A DNA stretch of 64,000 nt from Prevotella brunnea. GTDB lineage: Bacteria > Bacteroidota > Bacteroidia > Bacteroidales > Bacteroidaceae. This document shows, in pieces, positions 33,073 through 42,015 of this stretch; the first letter of the stretch is position 1, and each line of letters begins with the position of its first letter. The stretch is from contig NZ_SDIK01000018.1 of the NCBI RefSeq assembly GCF_008016795.1, forward strand, positions 27,107 to 91,106, written 5' to 3'. Position numbers and translations under genes: made by a program. A model generated the notes under the pieces. That model was not told where the DNA came from and searched no databases. It worked only from the letters and a program-made list of their open reading frames with translations.

Positions 33073-33409
33073 TTTGCGTTTCCTTTTATAATTGTAGTTA
33101 TCTATTGCTTGTTTATCAGCCGGATTGTTCTCATCTGCAAATTTCCGTAATTTCTTCGATTTATGCAAGAAAAACCACCGGACATTTTCCTCCGGGGTGG
33201 GGGAGAGTGAGCATTAGCTCCGGTAACTGCAGACGAGTGGGGTGTTTATCCTTCCTTTTTATTGTCTTGCAGAACTTCGTTTTTTTCGTTCCATTCCGAC
33301 TATTGAGATAAATAATATTTACACTTGACACTTTTCCCCTTTTCTATTGTAATTTACTGATAATCATTTTGATACCTTAGTTTTTTATCAGTTTTCACCT
33401 ATCGGAAAC

Positions 33410-33523
33410 CAATCGCTTAGCTTTTGCGAGGTAAAACCTAAGCTTTCGTGTTGCAAACGCTGACCTTTTGAGTTTCAAAAGCTGACTTTTTAAAAGAGCT
33501 GTGAATAATCTTTACAAATCAAG
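33410..33523 (+). repeat. 22-bp-period palindrome array, copy 3
   Basis: Units start at 33410, 33432, 33454 and 33476, all 17 bp with 5-nt spacers, but with more changes from the core (for example CAATCGCTTAGCTTTTG and CAAAAGCTGACTTTTTA). The tail position at 33513 keeps only ATCAA of the TGATTATCAAT box. It sits in the 638-bp gene-free stretch 33073-33710, which otherwise holds only the promoter of the next gene. Confidence 0.82.
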
Positions 33524-33647
33524 ATACTGTTCATTGAATTTCAAAGGCGAACACACTATTGTAATTCTTCTAATGGCATGGGAGAAAATTTCAACTGCAA
33601 AGAAAACTTAAATATAAACCAACTAATTGGATTTATTACAAAAAACA

Positions 33648-33679
33648 TTTGCAACTTATTGATAATATGTGTATCTTTG
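33648..33679 (+). promoter_or_regulatory. Promoter of the superoxide reductase gene
   Basis: TTTG at 33648-33651, then 20 bp, then TATCTTTG at 33672-33679. This is a full Bacteroidetes promoter 31 bp before the ATG. Confidence 0.75.
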
Positions 33680-33710
33680 CAATATACAATAACATTAAGA
33701 AATAAAGATT

Positions 33711-34076
33711 ATGGCTAAAAGAAATGAAGTTTATAAGTGCAAAGAGTGTGGAAATATAGTAGAAGTGATAGTTCCAGGAGAAAAAGATCTTTGCGGAATG
33801 GAGCTGTTGAAAGAAAATACTACTGACGCTGCCACAGAGAAGCATGTGCCCGTAGTCGAGAAGATAGACGGTGGCTATCGTGTAACAGTCGGTGAAGTTG
33901 AGCACCCAATGACAGAGGCTCACTGGATTCAGTGGATAGAGTTGATCACCGATAACAATGAAGTGCTTCGCAAGTATCTTGAACCAACGGACAAGCCTGT
34001 TGCTGAATTTAAGACCGATGCCAAAAACGTTGTCGCACGTGAGTATTGCAATTTACATGGCCTTTGGAAGAAGTAA
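33711..34076 (+). CDS. Superoxide reductase (desulfoferrodoxin family) with an altered N-terminal iron site
   Basis: Reduces superoxide to peroxide in the cytoplasm without making oxygen. In the 121-aa protein the active-site ligands are all present: EKHVP (Glu43, Lys44, His45), His65, His71, and Cys113 with His116 in YCNLHGLW. The N-terminal desulforedoxin-type domain has Cys10, Cys13 and Cys28, but the usual Cys-Cys pair is Leu-Cys here, so one ligand of the Fe(SCys)4 centre is lost. It has its own promoter and terminator and stands alone. Confidence 0.93.
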   Translation: MAKRNEVYKCKECGNIVEVIVPGEKDLCGMELLKENTTDAATEKHVPVVEKIDGGYRVTVGEVEHPMTEAHWIQWIELITDNNEVLRKYLEPTDKPVAEFKTDAKNVVAREYCNLHGLWKK

Positions 34077-34103
34077 GAGAAACCATGACAATCAATTATA
34101 AAA

Positions 34104-34138
34104 AGCCGACCTTATTTTTTAGGTCGGCTCTTTTTTTT
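34104..34138 (+). terminator. Terminator after superoxide reductase
   Basis: AGCCGACCT and AGGTCGGCT form a 9-bp stem followed by a C and eight T residues, 27 bp after the stop codon. Confidence 0.92.
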
Positions 34139-34209
34139 AATGCGATTGCCGACTTTTTGAAAGTTCTATAGATGAGTTGTTCCATTGTCAAGATTACGTT
34201 CGTAAACAC

Positions 34210-34362
34210 TTATTTGAAGTTGAGTTCATGGCTCAGCTTGGCAGTGTTGTCAAAATCTACTCCACCAATTTTCGTAGCGTAACCTTCAGTCTCATACATC
34301 TTTGTTGATAAAATATCGAGCGTTGCGCATGCTATCACTCCCAACGGCTTCTGTTTCTTCGT
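34210..34362 (-). pseudogene. Possible coding remnant in a gene-free stretch
   Basis: In the 422-bp gap 34077-34498 one minus-strand frame reads protein-like for about 45 codons and ends in TAA at 34210-34212. Its end is MYETEGYATKIGGVDFD then NTAKLSHELNFK, and before the Met it reads KPLGVIACATLDILSTK. A stop lies upstream and no start, promoter or family is clear. It may be the 3' end of a lost gene. The rest of the gap holds only the terminator. Confidence 0.3.
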
Positions 34363-34498
34363 TTATTCTGTTGCGTATGATGCACGAATTGAAACAGACG
34401 ATAGAATGTGCATCTTCAGATTGCCACTATCTCTTTGAGTTTTGCGTAAGAGGGGGGCGGAAGTGGTTGGGACTTGCAAGTTTCAGGTTATGGGAAAC

Positions 34499-35074
34499 TT
34501 AATAAAGCAAGACCAGTCCTGCCACGGCGGCATAGCATATCATGCGGATGGGGTTTATCTTCAGCCACATTGTACCGGCGAATGTGGAAAGGAATAGGAC
34601 GATGCTGATGCAGAAATGCCATAGGCTGATGTCCGGTGATGAAAAGTTCTCGCTGTTGCAGAGTAGTAACGTCGCAGCAGCAAGTAAGCCAACGACTACT
34701 GGGCGCAGACCGGAAAATATCGATTGCACAATTGGCGAGTTCATGTGCTTCAGGAACATCTTGCTTATGAGCAGCATCAAGATAAGAGAGGGTAGCACCA
34801 GCGCGAAAGTCGCCGTCATACTTCCCAAAACAGACATGGTGTTGCTCATGCCGGCATTATGAATTGCCGTGTAACCGCAGTATGTGGCAGAGTTGATACC
34901 AATGGGACCGGGTGTCATCTGTGATATAGCAACGATGTTGGTGAACTCGGCGGACGTCAGCCAGTGATGGTTGATGACTGTTTCTGTCTGAATGAGGGAC
35001 AGCATACCGTATCCACCACCGAACCCAAACAGTCCGATGACGAAGAATGTATAAAATATCTCAAGGAATATCAT
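34499..35074 (-). CDS. Chromate transporter, ChrA half B
   Basis: A 191-aa membrane protein with the CHR-domain motif FGGGYGMLSLIQTE and TPGPIGINSATYCGY. It pairs with the preceding gene: the two ORFs overlap by 4 bp (ATGA), so they are translationally coupled and together equal one full-length ChrA. Short CHR pairs of this kind act together in the inner membrane. The substrate (chromate or another anion) is not proved by sequence. Confidence 0.88.
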   Translation of the reverse strand: MIFLEIFYTFFVIGLFGFGGGYGMLSLIQTETVINHHWLTSAEFTNIVAISQMTPGPIGINSATYCGYTAIHNAGMSNTMSVLGSMTATFALVLPSLILMLLISKMFLKHMNSPIVQSIFSGLRPVVVGLLAAATLLLCNSENFSSPDISLWHFCISIVLFLSTFAGTMWLKINPIRMICYAAVAGLVLLY

Positions 35075-35694
35075 GGCTTATCTTCTTCCGTCGGGGTAAT
35101 GAACTTTCCGTATAAATAGCCGGCTGTGCCTGCGGCAATAAGAATATAAATGGGATTTACACCCATCAAGGCAATAAGAAGTGCCGTAGCGATGGGAATC
35201 CAGCAGTTCGCCAAGTTGATTTTCGCACTTTTCGCCAGGTTAAAGGTCGGTACAGCAATCAAGGCGACCACCGCCGGGCGAATGCCTCTGAACATTGCGG
35301 CTACCCAAGCCACATCCATGAACCGATGGAAGAAGATTGCGATGGCAAGAATAATCAGGAACGAGGGGAGAGCAGTTCCCAAACTTGTGCAGAGTGCGCC
35401 CTTTACTTTCCTTAATTTGTAGCCAACGAAGATGCTGATGTTGATGGCAAACACGCCGGGACAGCTCTGCGCCACCGCTATGAGGTCAAGAAAGTCTTCC
35501 TTCGCAATCCATTTCTGCTTCTCCACCACTTCGCTTTCTATGATGGGAATCATGGCATAGCCACCACCCAATGTGAAAGCTCCTATCCTGAAGAACACCT
35601 TGAATGCCTGCCAATAAAGCGAACGCCCACTTTTTCCGTCCGTTGGGGCGGAAAGTGGGCGTTGTTCTGTTATGTTCTTCTTCTCTTTCGGCAT
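35071..35694 (-). CDS. Chromate transporter, ChrA half A
   Basis: A 207-aa membrane protein with the other CHR domain (LGGGYAMIPIIESEVVEK, AVAQSCPGVFAINISIFVGY). It overlaps half B by 4 bp and lies 10 bp after the purL stop, so purL and the two halves may share a transcript. Confidence 0.88.
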   Translation of the reverse strand: MPKEKKNITEQRPLSAPTDGKSGRSLYWQAFKVFFRIGAFTLGGGYAMIPIIESEVVEKQKWIAKEDFLDLIAVAQSCPGVFAINISIFVGYKLRKVKGALCTSLGTALPSFLIILAIAIFFHRFMDVAWVAAMFRGIRPAVVALIAVPTFNLAKSAKINLANCWIPIATALLIALMGVNPIYILIAAGTAGYLYGKFITPTEEDKP

Positions 35695-35704
35695 CTCTTT
35701 CGGC

Positions 35705-38700
35705 TTAGTTATTATTGATTTTCGCTTCCACCCACTTGCGTGCGTTCACGAATGCTTCCATCCACGGTGTTACCTCGTCCTCTTTACGGTCAAGGGGATA
35801 CCATGCATTCTGCCATGGGAATATGGAACGCTCCATGTGTGGCATCATCGCAAGATGTCTTCCATCGTCTGAGCAGATACCTGCAACGTTGTAATCCGAG
35901 CCGTTTGGATTGCCGGGATAATCGGCATAGTTGTATTTTAGCACTACGTTATAGCGGTCTTCCGGTTCTGGAAGCGAGAATTTTCCTTCCCCATGTGCCA
36001 CCCAGATGCCTAACTTGCTTCCGCTCAGCGAACCCAATAGAACGCTTTCATTGCGAGGAACGACTACGCCAAGGAAGCTACTCTCGAACTTGTGACTGTT
36101 ATTGTGAAGCAATCGGGCACGATGCTTGTGGTCGGGGTTGATGAGATTCAGCTCAACCATCAACTGACAGCCGTTGCAAACACCTAACGACAGTGTGTCT
36201 TCGCGGGCATAGAAGTTGTCAAGAGCATTCTTTGCCTTCTCGTTGTACAAGAATGCGCCTGCCCATCCCTTAGCCGAACCGAGTACATCGGAGTTGGAGA
36301 AGCCACCGCAGAACACAATCATGTTTACCTCCTCCAATGTCTCGCGACCAGAAATCAAGTCGGTCATGGTAACATCTTTCACCTCAAAGCCCGCTAAATA
36401 GAGGCTATAGGCCATCTCACGGTCACCATTCGTACCCTTTTCGCGAATGATAGCAGCCTTCGGCATTGCTTGTCGGGGAGCCGTTGTTGGTTCTTTCCAC
36501 CGATTGGGGTTCAGCTTATATTGTTCCAAAGAGCCCTCAAAGTCGGGTTTGAACTTCATTTCTATCGGCTGTTTCTTGTAGTTTTCATGGCGCTTTTGTG
36601 CCATTCCACTGAAACTCTGTTTGCGATCGAGCAGATAAGAAGTCTCGTACCATGTCTCGCGCATTGTGTCAATATCGAACTCTTGCTTCCAATTGCCATC
36701 GGTGATACTCAAGGTTCGGTTGTTCGTATCCGGACAACCGATTCTGGCAAATCCGATACAGTTTTCTTCCAAGAAAGCCTTTACCTCATCATTGTGCTCG
36801 TCGGAAACCTGAATGATGACACCCGGATTCTCGGCAAACAACTTCTTGATGATGTCCTCGCCCTTGATGTCGTGCAGATTGATTTTCAATCCGCCCTCCG
36901 TATTTGCGAAAGTCATTTCCAGAAGGGCAGTTATCATACCTCCGGCGGAGATGTCATGTCCGGCGATAATCCATCCACGGCGAATCATTTCCTGAACCGC
37001 ATCGAAGCAGTCCGAGAAGTAGCGGGGTTCCCTCACTGTGGGAACGTCAGAGCCTACCTTGCCCAAACTCTGTGCGAAGGCAGAACCGCCAAGGCGTTGC
37101 TCATCGAAACTGAAGTCGATATGATAGAGACGGGTGTTCTTGTCGTTGACCAACACGGGTGAAACCACCTTGCGAATGTCGCTCACCTCTCCTCCACTGG
37201 TGACAATAACAGTTCCCGGAGAGATGATTTTCTCGCCGTTGGGATATTGTTGTGTGAGTGAGAGCGAGTCTTTGCCTGTCGGAACATTCACGCCGATAGC
37301 GCAACAAAAGTCAGATAATGCCTTGACTGCCTTGTAAAGTCGGGCATCCTCGCCCTTCTGCGCTCTGCAAGGCCACATCCAGTTGGCAGAAAGGCTGAGA
37401 CTGTCCATACCGTCTGCCAATGGCGCCCACACGATATTGGTCAATGATTCGGCAACGGAGAGCACTGAACCCGCCTCCGGCGATGCTAAACCAGCCTGTG
37501 GAGCATGTCCCAAAGCTGTGGCGATGCCCTTGTGTCCGCGATAGTCGAGGGCGACAACCCCGCAGTCGGACAGTGGCAATTGTATCTGTCCCTGACACTG
37601 TTGGCGAGCCACCTTGCCCGTAACGGAGCGGTCCACCTTGTTGGTCAGCCAGTCTTTGCAAGCCACGGCTTCGAGTTGCAGCACCCGTTTCAGATATTCT
37701 TCAACCTTATTTATATCATAGGAGACGTCGGCATATTTGCGCTCGACGGTCTCGTCAGTCATAATAGTCTTTGGCGAATGGCCGAACATCTGCGCAACAT
37801 CCAAGTCGAACGGTTTTATACCGTCGCCCTGAACGAACGAAAAATGAGCATCGCCTGTGGTTTCGCCCACTACATACATCGGCGCACGTTCGCGCTCGGC
37901 TATTCTTTGCACGTGGTCGAGGTGCCTTTCATCGATAAGCAGCCCCATGCGCTCTTGCGACTCGTTGGCAATTATCTCCTTTGCGCTTAGTGTCTTGTCG
38001 CCGATTGGCAACTGCGTCATGTCGATTTCGCCACCACATTCCTCAACCAATTCGCTCAGACAGTTCAAGTGTCCTGCCGAACCGTGGTCGTGAATCGACA
38101 CAACTGGATTGTTGTCTTCCTCGGAAAGTGCGCGAACCAAGTTGTAAGCACGCTTCTGCATCTCGGCATTGGCACGCTGAATGGCATTCAGTTCTATGCC
38201 GTTGGAGTAGCGCCCGGTGTTTACCGATGACACGGAGCCACCACCCAAGCCGATGCGATAGTTATCACCCCCAACAACGACAACCTTGTTTCCCGGTTGT
38301 GGCTCTTTCTTCAGGCAGTCGCGTTTGTTACCGAAGCCCACGCCACCTGCCAACATGATTACCTTGTCATAGGCATATTTTTCTCCGTTCTCTTGATGTT
38401 CAAATGTCAGCAGCGAACCGGTTATCAGCGGTTGTCCGAACTTGTTGCCAAAGTCGCTTGCACCATTGGAAGCCTTTGTCAGAATTTGTTCCGGTGTTTG
38501 GTAGAGCCATTGGCGAACAGGGAGGATGTCTTCCCAGTCGCGGAACTCAGGAGTCTTGTCGTGTTCGTCCTTCAATCGTGGATAGGCTGTCATGTAAACC
38601 GCTGTTCCCGCTATCGGCCATGAGCCGGTTCCGCCGCCCATTCGGTCTCTGATTTCACCACCCGAACCGGTTGCCGCACCGTTGAAAGGCTCAACTGTCG

Positions 38701-39457
38701 TCGGGAAGTTATGTGTTTCAGCTTTCAAGGAAATCACACTCTCAATGGTTTTTATGCGGAAGAAGTCGGATGTACTCTGATTTGTAGGCGCAAACTGTTC
38801 AATTTCCGGACCTTGAGCAAATGCCACATTATCTTTATATGCGGAAAGAATCTTGCCTGGATTCTCCTTTGTTGTCTTTTTAATCATGGCAAAGAGGCTG
38901 CCCTCCATTACCTTGCCATCGATAACAAACTCACCTCCGAATATTTTGTGTCGGCAGTGCTCCGAGTTGATTTGTGCAAAGCCGAACACTTCCGAGTCGG
39001 TCAGTGGACGTCCATTCTCCTTTTCTACCTTGTGCAGGTACTCTATTTCCTCCGGTGAGAGTGCAAGTCCTTCCTCCTCGTTGAATTTCTCCAAGTCTTC
39101 TACCTTCCTGATTGGCTCCGGTTGCAAGTCGATGGTGAAGATTTGCTGATTCAATCCGTCGTAATTGCGGAAGATCATTGGGTCGGGGTTGTCATCAAGC
39201 GACTTGGTAGGGAAGTATTCCTCTATACGCGAAATGCCGCTAAGACCCATATTCTGTGTAATCTCAACGGCATTCGTACTCCAAGGAGTTATCATTTCGC
39301 GACGCGGACCCAAATAATAGCCCGACAATTCCTTGTCGTCCATTGGTTTGGCATCACCATAGAGCCAACTTAGTTTGTCAATTTCGTCTTGATTGGGCTG
39401 ATGGTCTATTTCAGTCGCAATCACGGTTGCTGCGGTAGCTGAGAAGAAAAGAATCAT
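35705..39457 (-). CDS. purL: Phosphoribosylformylglycinamidine synthase, single-chain PurL
   Basis: Fourth step of purine synthesis, converting FGAR plus glutamine and ATP to FGAM in the cytoplasm. The 1250-aa length is that of the large fused form. Visible are the FGAMS-type motif GPRREMITPWSTNAVEITQNMG near residue 50 (the sequence around PWSTNA), ATGSGGEIRDRMG in the catalytic domain and a C-terminal glutamine amidotransferase domain with LGVCNGCQLM (nucleophile Cys) and a distal His/Glu region. The start MILFFSATAATVIA matches Bacteroidales PurL starts, and an ideal promoter lies 44 bp upstream. Confidence 0.97.
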   Translation of the reverse strand: MILFFSATAATVIATEIDHQPNQDEIDKLSWLYGDAKPMDDKELSGYYLGPRREMITPWSTNAVEITQNMGLSGISRIEEYFPTKSLDDNPDPMIFRNYDGLNQQIFTIDLQPEPIRKVEDLEKFNEEEGLALSPEEIEYLHKVEKENGRPLTDSEVFGFAQINSEHCRHKIFGGEFVIDGKVMEGSLFAMIKKTTKENPGKILSAYKDNVAFAQGPEIEQFAPTNQSTSDFFRIKTIESVISLKAETHNFPTTVEPFNGAATGSGGEIRDRMGGGTGSWPIAGTAVYMTAYPRLKDEHDKTPEFRDWEDILPVRQWLYQTPEQILTKASNGASDFGNKFGQPLITGSLLTFEHQENGEKYAYDKVIMLAGGVGFGNKRDCLKKEPQPGNKVVVVGGDNYRIGLGGGSVSSVNTGRYSNGIELNAIQRANAEMQKRAYNLVRALSEEDNNPVVSIHDHGSAGHLNCLSELVEECGGEIDMTQLPIGDKTLSAKEIIANESQERMGLLIDERHLDHVQRIAERERAPMYVVGETTGDAHFSFVQGDGIKPFDLDVAQMFGHSPKTIMTDETVERKYADVSYDINKVEEYLKRVLQLEAVACKDWLTNKVDRSVTGKVARQQCQGQIQLPLSDCGVVALDYRGHKGIATALGHAPQAGLASPEAGSVLSVAESLTNIVWAPLADGMDSLSLSANWMWPCRAQKGEDARLYKAVKALSDFCCAIGVNVPTGKDSLSLTQQYPNGEKIISPGTVIVTSGGEVSDIRKVVSPVLVNDKNTRLYHIDFSFDEQRLGGSAFAQSLGKVGSDVPTVREPRYFSDCFDAVQEMIRRGWIIAGHDISAGGMITALLEMTFANTEGGLKINLHDIKGEDIIKKLFAENPGVIIQVSDEHNDEVKAFLEENCIGFARIGCPDTNNRTLSITDGNWKQEFDIDTMRETWYETSYLLDRKQSFSGMAQKRHENYKKQPIEMKFKPDFEGSLEQYKLNPNRWKEPTTAPRQAMPKAAIIREKGTNGDREMAYSLYLAGFEVKDVTMTDLISGRETLEEVNMIVFCGGFSNSDVLGSAKGWAGAFLYNEKAKNALDNFYAREDTLSLGVCNGCQLMVELNLINPDHKHRARLLHNNSHKFESSFLGVVVPRNESVLLGSLSGSKLGIWVAHGEGKFSLPEPEDRYNVVLKYNYADYPGNPNGSDYNVAGICSDDGRHLAMMPHMERSIFPWQNAWYPLDRKEDEVTPWMEAFVNARKWVEAKINNN

Positions 39458-39500
39458 TATTATTCCTGTATAATATAATTAGGTAAATCGATAATTATTG

Positions 39501-39531
39501 CAAAGATACTGCAATTCGCTTAAAAGACAAA
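39501..39531 (-). promoter_or_regulatory. Promoter of purL
   Basis: On the minus strand TTTG (39528-39531), a 19-bp gap, then TATCTTTG (39501-39508). It is a textbook Bacteroidetes promoter. No purine riboswitch fold was recognised in the short leader. Confidence 0.8.
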
Positions 39532-39629
39532 GAAAAAGGATTTGTTTTTCCGTGGGAATGCGTTTTCTTTGTCTGCCATGTTGTTGTGCATTCTTCTGTT
39601 TTCGTTACTTTCGATGTCCGTTTGTCGAT

Positions 39630-39743
39630 GATTGGGGTAGTATCCGATTTCCAAAAGCTTACCTATTGCGATTTAAAAGCTTAGCTATTGAACGCCAAAA
39701 GCTAAGCTTTTGAAATACAGTTTGTAAGTTATTGGATATCAAT
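39630..39743 (+). repeat. 22-bp-period palindrome array, copy 4, with tail
   Basis: Clear units start at 39652, 39674 and 39696 (the last is CAAAAGCTAAGCTTTTG). The phase of a decayed first unit falls at 39630. The tail TGGATATCAAT begins at 39733, exactly 20 nt after the last unit, followed by GGAGTTACAA. It lies in the 464-bp gap 39458-39921, where I see no gene. Confidence 0.88.
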
Positions 39744-39921
39744 GGAGTTACAATCCGAATATTCTGAAGGAGATATAAGGAGTGAAAACAGACTCACGCT
39801 ATCACCAGACGTTCAGCTTTACGGTGGCATACTTGTTCTTAGTGGTCGCGCCACAAAACAAAAACGCGAGAGAAGCTATCGGCTTTTCCCGCGTTCGTTC
39901 GTTTCAAGAAACCATCACTTA

Positions 39922-40314
39922 TTATTCTGCTTCCGTTGGTTCCGACTTCTCCAATTTCATTTGAATGAAGAACGCCACTAACAGTCCCACTCCGACTCCC
40001 GTTGCGAGTACGATCCAAAAGCCGATGTCGCCGGCGGGGATATCAAAGAGGAGGTTGCAGACATAGCCCAATCCCATGCCGATAAGCAATAATGCCATTC
40101 TCAGACTTTCATACTTGCTCTTTTTCTTGGACTTGTCAGGCTCTACCAAGAGCTTTGCCTTTTCGTTATCTACGTGATTTTCGATGATGGACTGACGTAT
40201 CATTCTGGCGTTCTTGTTCTTGTTATATTCCAACAAGGCACTCGTGATGACACCGATGATACCACATGTAATTCCAAGTACGGAGCAAATTAAACCTACT
40301 GATAATCCGTTCAT
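39922..40314 (-). CDS. Small membrane protein, DUF6249-like
   Basis: A 130-aa protein with an N-terminal membrane segment (GLICSVLGITCGIIGVIT), a charged cytoplasmic stretch rich in Lys, and two more membrane segments near the C terminus. The pattern fits DUF6249 proteins, which often sit downstream of ECF sigma factors in Bacteroidetes. It is third in the unit sigma factor, 106-aa protein, this gene, with a 52-bp gap. Confidence 0.65.
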   Translation of the reverse strand: MNGLSVGLICSVLGITCGIIGVITSALLEYNKNKNARMIRQSIIENHVDNEKAKLLVEPDKSKKKSKYESLRMALLLIGMGLGYVCNLLFDIPAGDIGFWIVLATGVGVGLLVAFFIQMKLEKSEPTEAE

Positions 40315-40366
40315 GATTTTATTATTTTTTAGTTATACATTTTAAATTCTTGTCTCGGAGGGTTTC

Positions 40367-40687
40367 TCATTTTGCATCGAAAGAGAAATCGGCGATTTGG
40401 CGTTGTAAGCAGTAAGCGACGGAGAGGAGGAAGACAATCATTCCGGAGGTAACTGCCACAGATTTCTCGCTTGTTATTATGCTATAGGCGGAGGCGGTAA
40501 CAATTACGATGAATGATGCGATTCCGAACGCGAAGGCAAGTGCTCTCAACCATCTGCGTGCGGTTGCTTTTCTTCGTTCCGCCTGTATTGCCATCATTGC
40601 CGATGCTTGTAAATCTTCCCGTGTCTGTTTCCGTTGCATGACTTTGCCAATTAGGAAATCCAATTCTTTATCGTTCAGTTCTTTCAT
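40367..40687 (-). CDS. Small membrane protein overlapping the ECF sigma gene
   Basis: A 106-aa protein: a soluble N-terminal helix rich in charged residues (LNDKELDFLIGKVMQRKQTRED), then two membrane segments (about 46-66 and 75-92). It overlaps the sigma-factor ORF by 20 bp, so translation is coupled. Size, topology and position suggest an anti-sigma-like partner, but no anti-sigma motif is visible; this is inference. Confidence 0.7.
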   Translation of the reverse strand: MKELNDKELDFLIGKVMQRKQTREDLQASAMMAIQAERRKATARRWLRALAFAFGIASFIVIVTASAYSIITSEKSVAVTSGMIVFLLSVAYCLQRQIADFSFDAK

Positions 40688-41198
40688 TTTCTATTCCTTT
40701 CTTTATTTTTTCGCGTATGCGATGCAATCTTACCAATACGTTGCCGGTGGTCATTCCCAGTTGTCGGGCTATCTCTTCGGCTTTTCTGCCTTCGTAGTAA
40801 TGCAGTTTGATGATGGCTTTGTCGCCGGAAGGCAGTTCCTCTATTCGGGCTTCCACGGCTTGCAACAGCTGTTCTCGCTCTTCCGAATAATCGTTCTTGT
40901 CGGCTATCGGAATGGATTCAATGGATTGCGTCTTTTGTCGCCGCTCCTTATTCATTTCGTTCACTGCCAAGTTTATTGCAATACTTGTAATCCATGATCC
41001 GAGTGTTGCTCCCTGCCATGTGTCAAGTCGGGCATAAGCTCGGATGAAGGCTTGCTGGGTAAATTCCTCCGCAGCATCTTCGCGTCTTACATATCTGTAC
41101 AGATTTGCGAAAACCATGCCCCAATAGCGTTTCATAATCTCTTTGTATAAAGAGAAATTACCACTCAGGATGTTTTCTACAAGTTCTTTATCTTCCAT
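40668..41198 (-). CDS. RNA polymerase ECF-type sigma factor
   Basis: A 176-aa sigma-70 family protein of the extracytoplasmic-function class. Region 2 (about 20-85: YRYVRREDAAEEFTQQAFIRAYARLDTW) and region 4 with a helix-turn-helix (about 120-170: LPSGDKAIIKLHYYEG, EEIARQLGMTTGNVLVRLHRI) are both present and no extra domains are seen. It leads a three-gene unit with two small membrane proteins. The target promoters are unknown. Confidence 0.93.
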   Translation of the reverse strand: MEDKELVENILSGNFSLYKEIMKRYWGMVFANLYRYVRREDAAEEFTQQAFIRAYARLDTWQGATLGSWITSIAINLAVNEMNKERRQKTQSIESIPIADKNDYSEEREQLLQAVEARIEELPSGDKAIIKLHYYEGRKAEEIARQLGMTTGNVLVRLHRIREKIKKGIENERTER

Positions 41199-41290
41199 TA
41201 TTCTTTGCCACTTTCTACACTATAGACAATGAAAACCGAAAATTATTACACTTGGGAATAAGAAAAAAATGAAATAAAAAGAAAAGCGTA

Positions 41291-41986
41291 TTATAGCTTT
41301 CCCTCTTCCCGATAAGAGAAGTATGCCCCATCGGTAATGATAAGGTGGTCGAGGAAATAAATCCGCATAAATTCGCACGCTTCCTTCACACGTCGCGTCA
41401 GTCTGTCGTCATCCGTACTGGGGCTGTTGTTGTTGCTTGGATGGTTATGGCAAAGGGCGAGTACCGTTGCATTCTTCAGTATGGCTTCTTTCATGATGAC
41501 ACGAATGTCCACAGCCGTTTCCGTGAGTCCGCCGTGTGAGATGCGTTTGGCTTCAATGAGTTTGTAGTTTTGGTTCATGAACAACACCCATGCCTCCTCC
41601 ACGTCCAAATCTTGCATCTTTGTATGCATGAAGTTGTAAATGGCAATGGCTGAACCCAAATCCTGCCGCTTCACAGCTTCGGAAGCCTGACGACGTTTCC
41701 CCAATTCGCAGGCGGCAAGGATGGCAACGGCTTTCGCAGGTCCCAATCCGTTGTATTGCTCAAGGTCATGGATGCTAAGTTTGCCGAGTTTGTTCAGATT
41801 GTTGTCGCAATCGCTCAGTACTCGTTTCATGAGTTCAACGGCACTCTCTTTCGTTGAACCGGAACCAATGAGAATACCCAATAATTCAGCGTTGCTGAGG
41901 GCTTCCGCTCCCAATCGAATGAGTTTCTCGCGCGGTCGGTCTTCTTCTGCCCATTCGTTGATGTTTAGTTTTCCGGTTTCGTTCAT
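41291..41986 (-). CDS. radC: RadC/JAB1-MPN family protein
   Basis: A 231-aa RadC protein: an N-terminal helix-hairpin-helix region (LGIL, LGPAKAVAILAACELG) and a C-terminal JAMM metal-binding domain with the motif HNHPSN (about 180) and the distal Asp. RadC was named for DNA repair but its biochemical activity is unsettled. It is convergent with nothing; the glycosyltransferase gene starts upstream with a 29-bp gap. Confidence 0.92.
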   Translation of the reverse strand: MNETGKLNINEWAEEDRPREKLIRLGAEALSNAELLGILIGSGSTKESAVELMKRVLSDCDNNLNKLGKLSIHDLEQYNGLGPAKAVAILAACELGKRRQASEAVKRQDLGSAIAIYNFMHTKMQDLDVEEAWVLFMNQNYKLIEAKRISHGGLTETAVDIRVIMKEAILKNATVLALCHNHPSNNNSPSTDDDRLTRRVKEACEFMRIYFLDHLIITDGAYFSYREEGKL

Positions 41987-42015
41987 GTTTTGTTCCCCTT
42001 GTGAAGCCCTTTACC

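Noticed and set aside
39458..39500. Purine riboswitch before purL
   Set aside because: The leader is only about 40 nt, too short for the aptamer, and no conserved aptamer core is seen.
39742..39981. 79-codon frame in the gap after purL
   Set aside because: Lies across the array tail, has no signal or family, and overlaps the DUF6249-like gene on the other strand.
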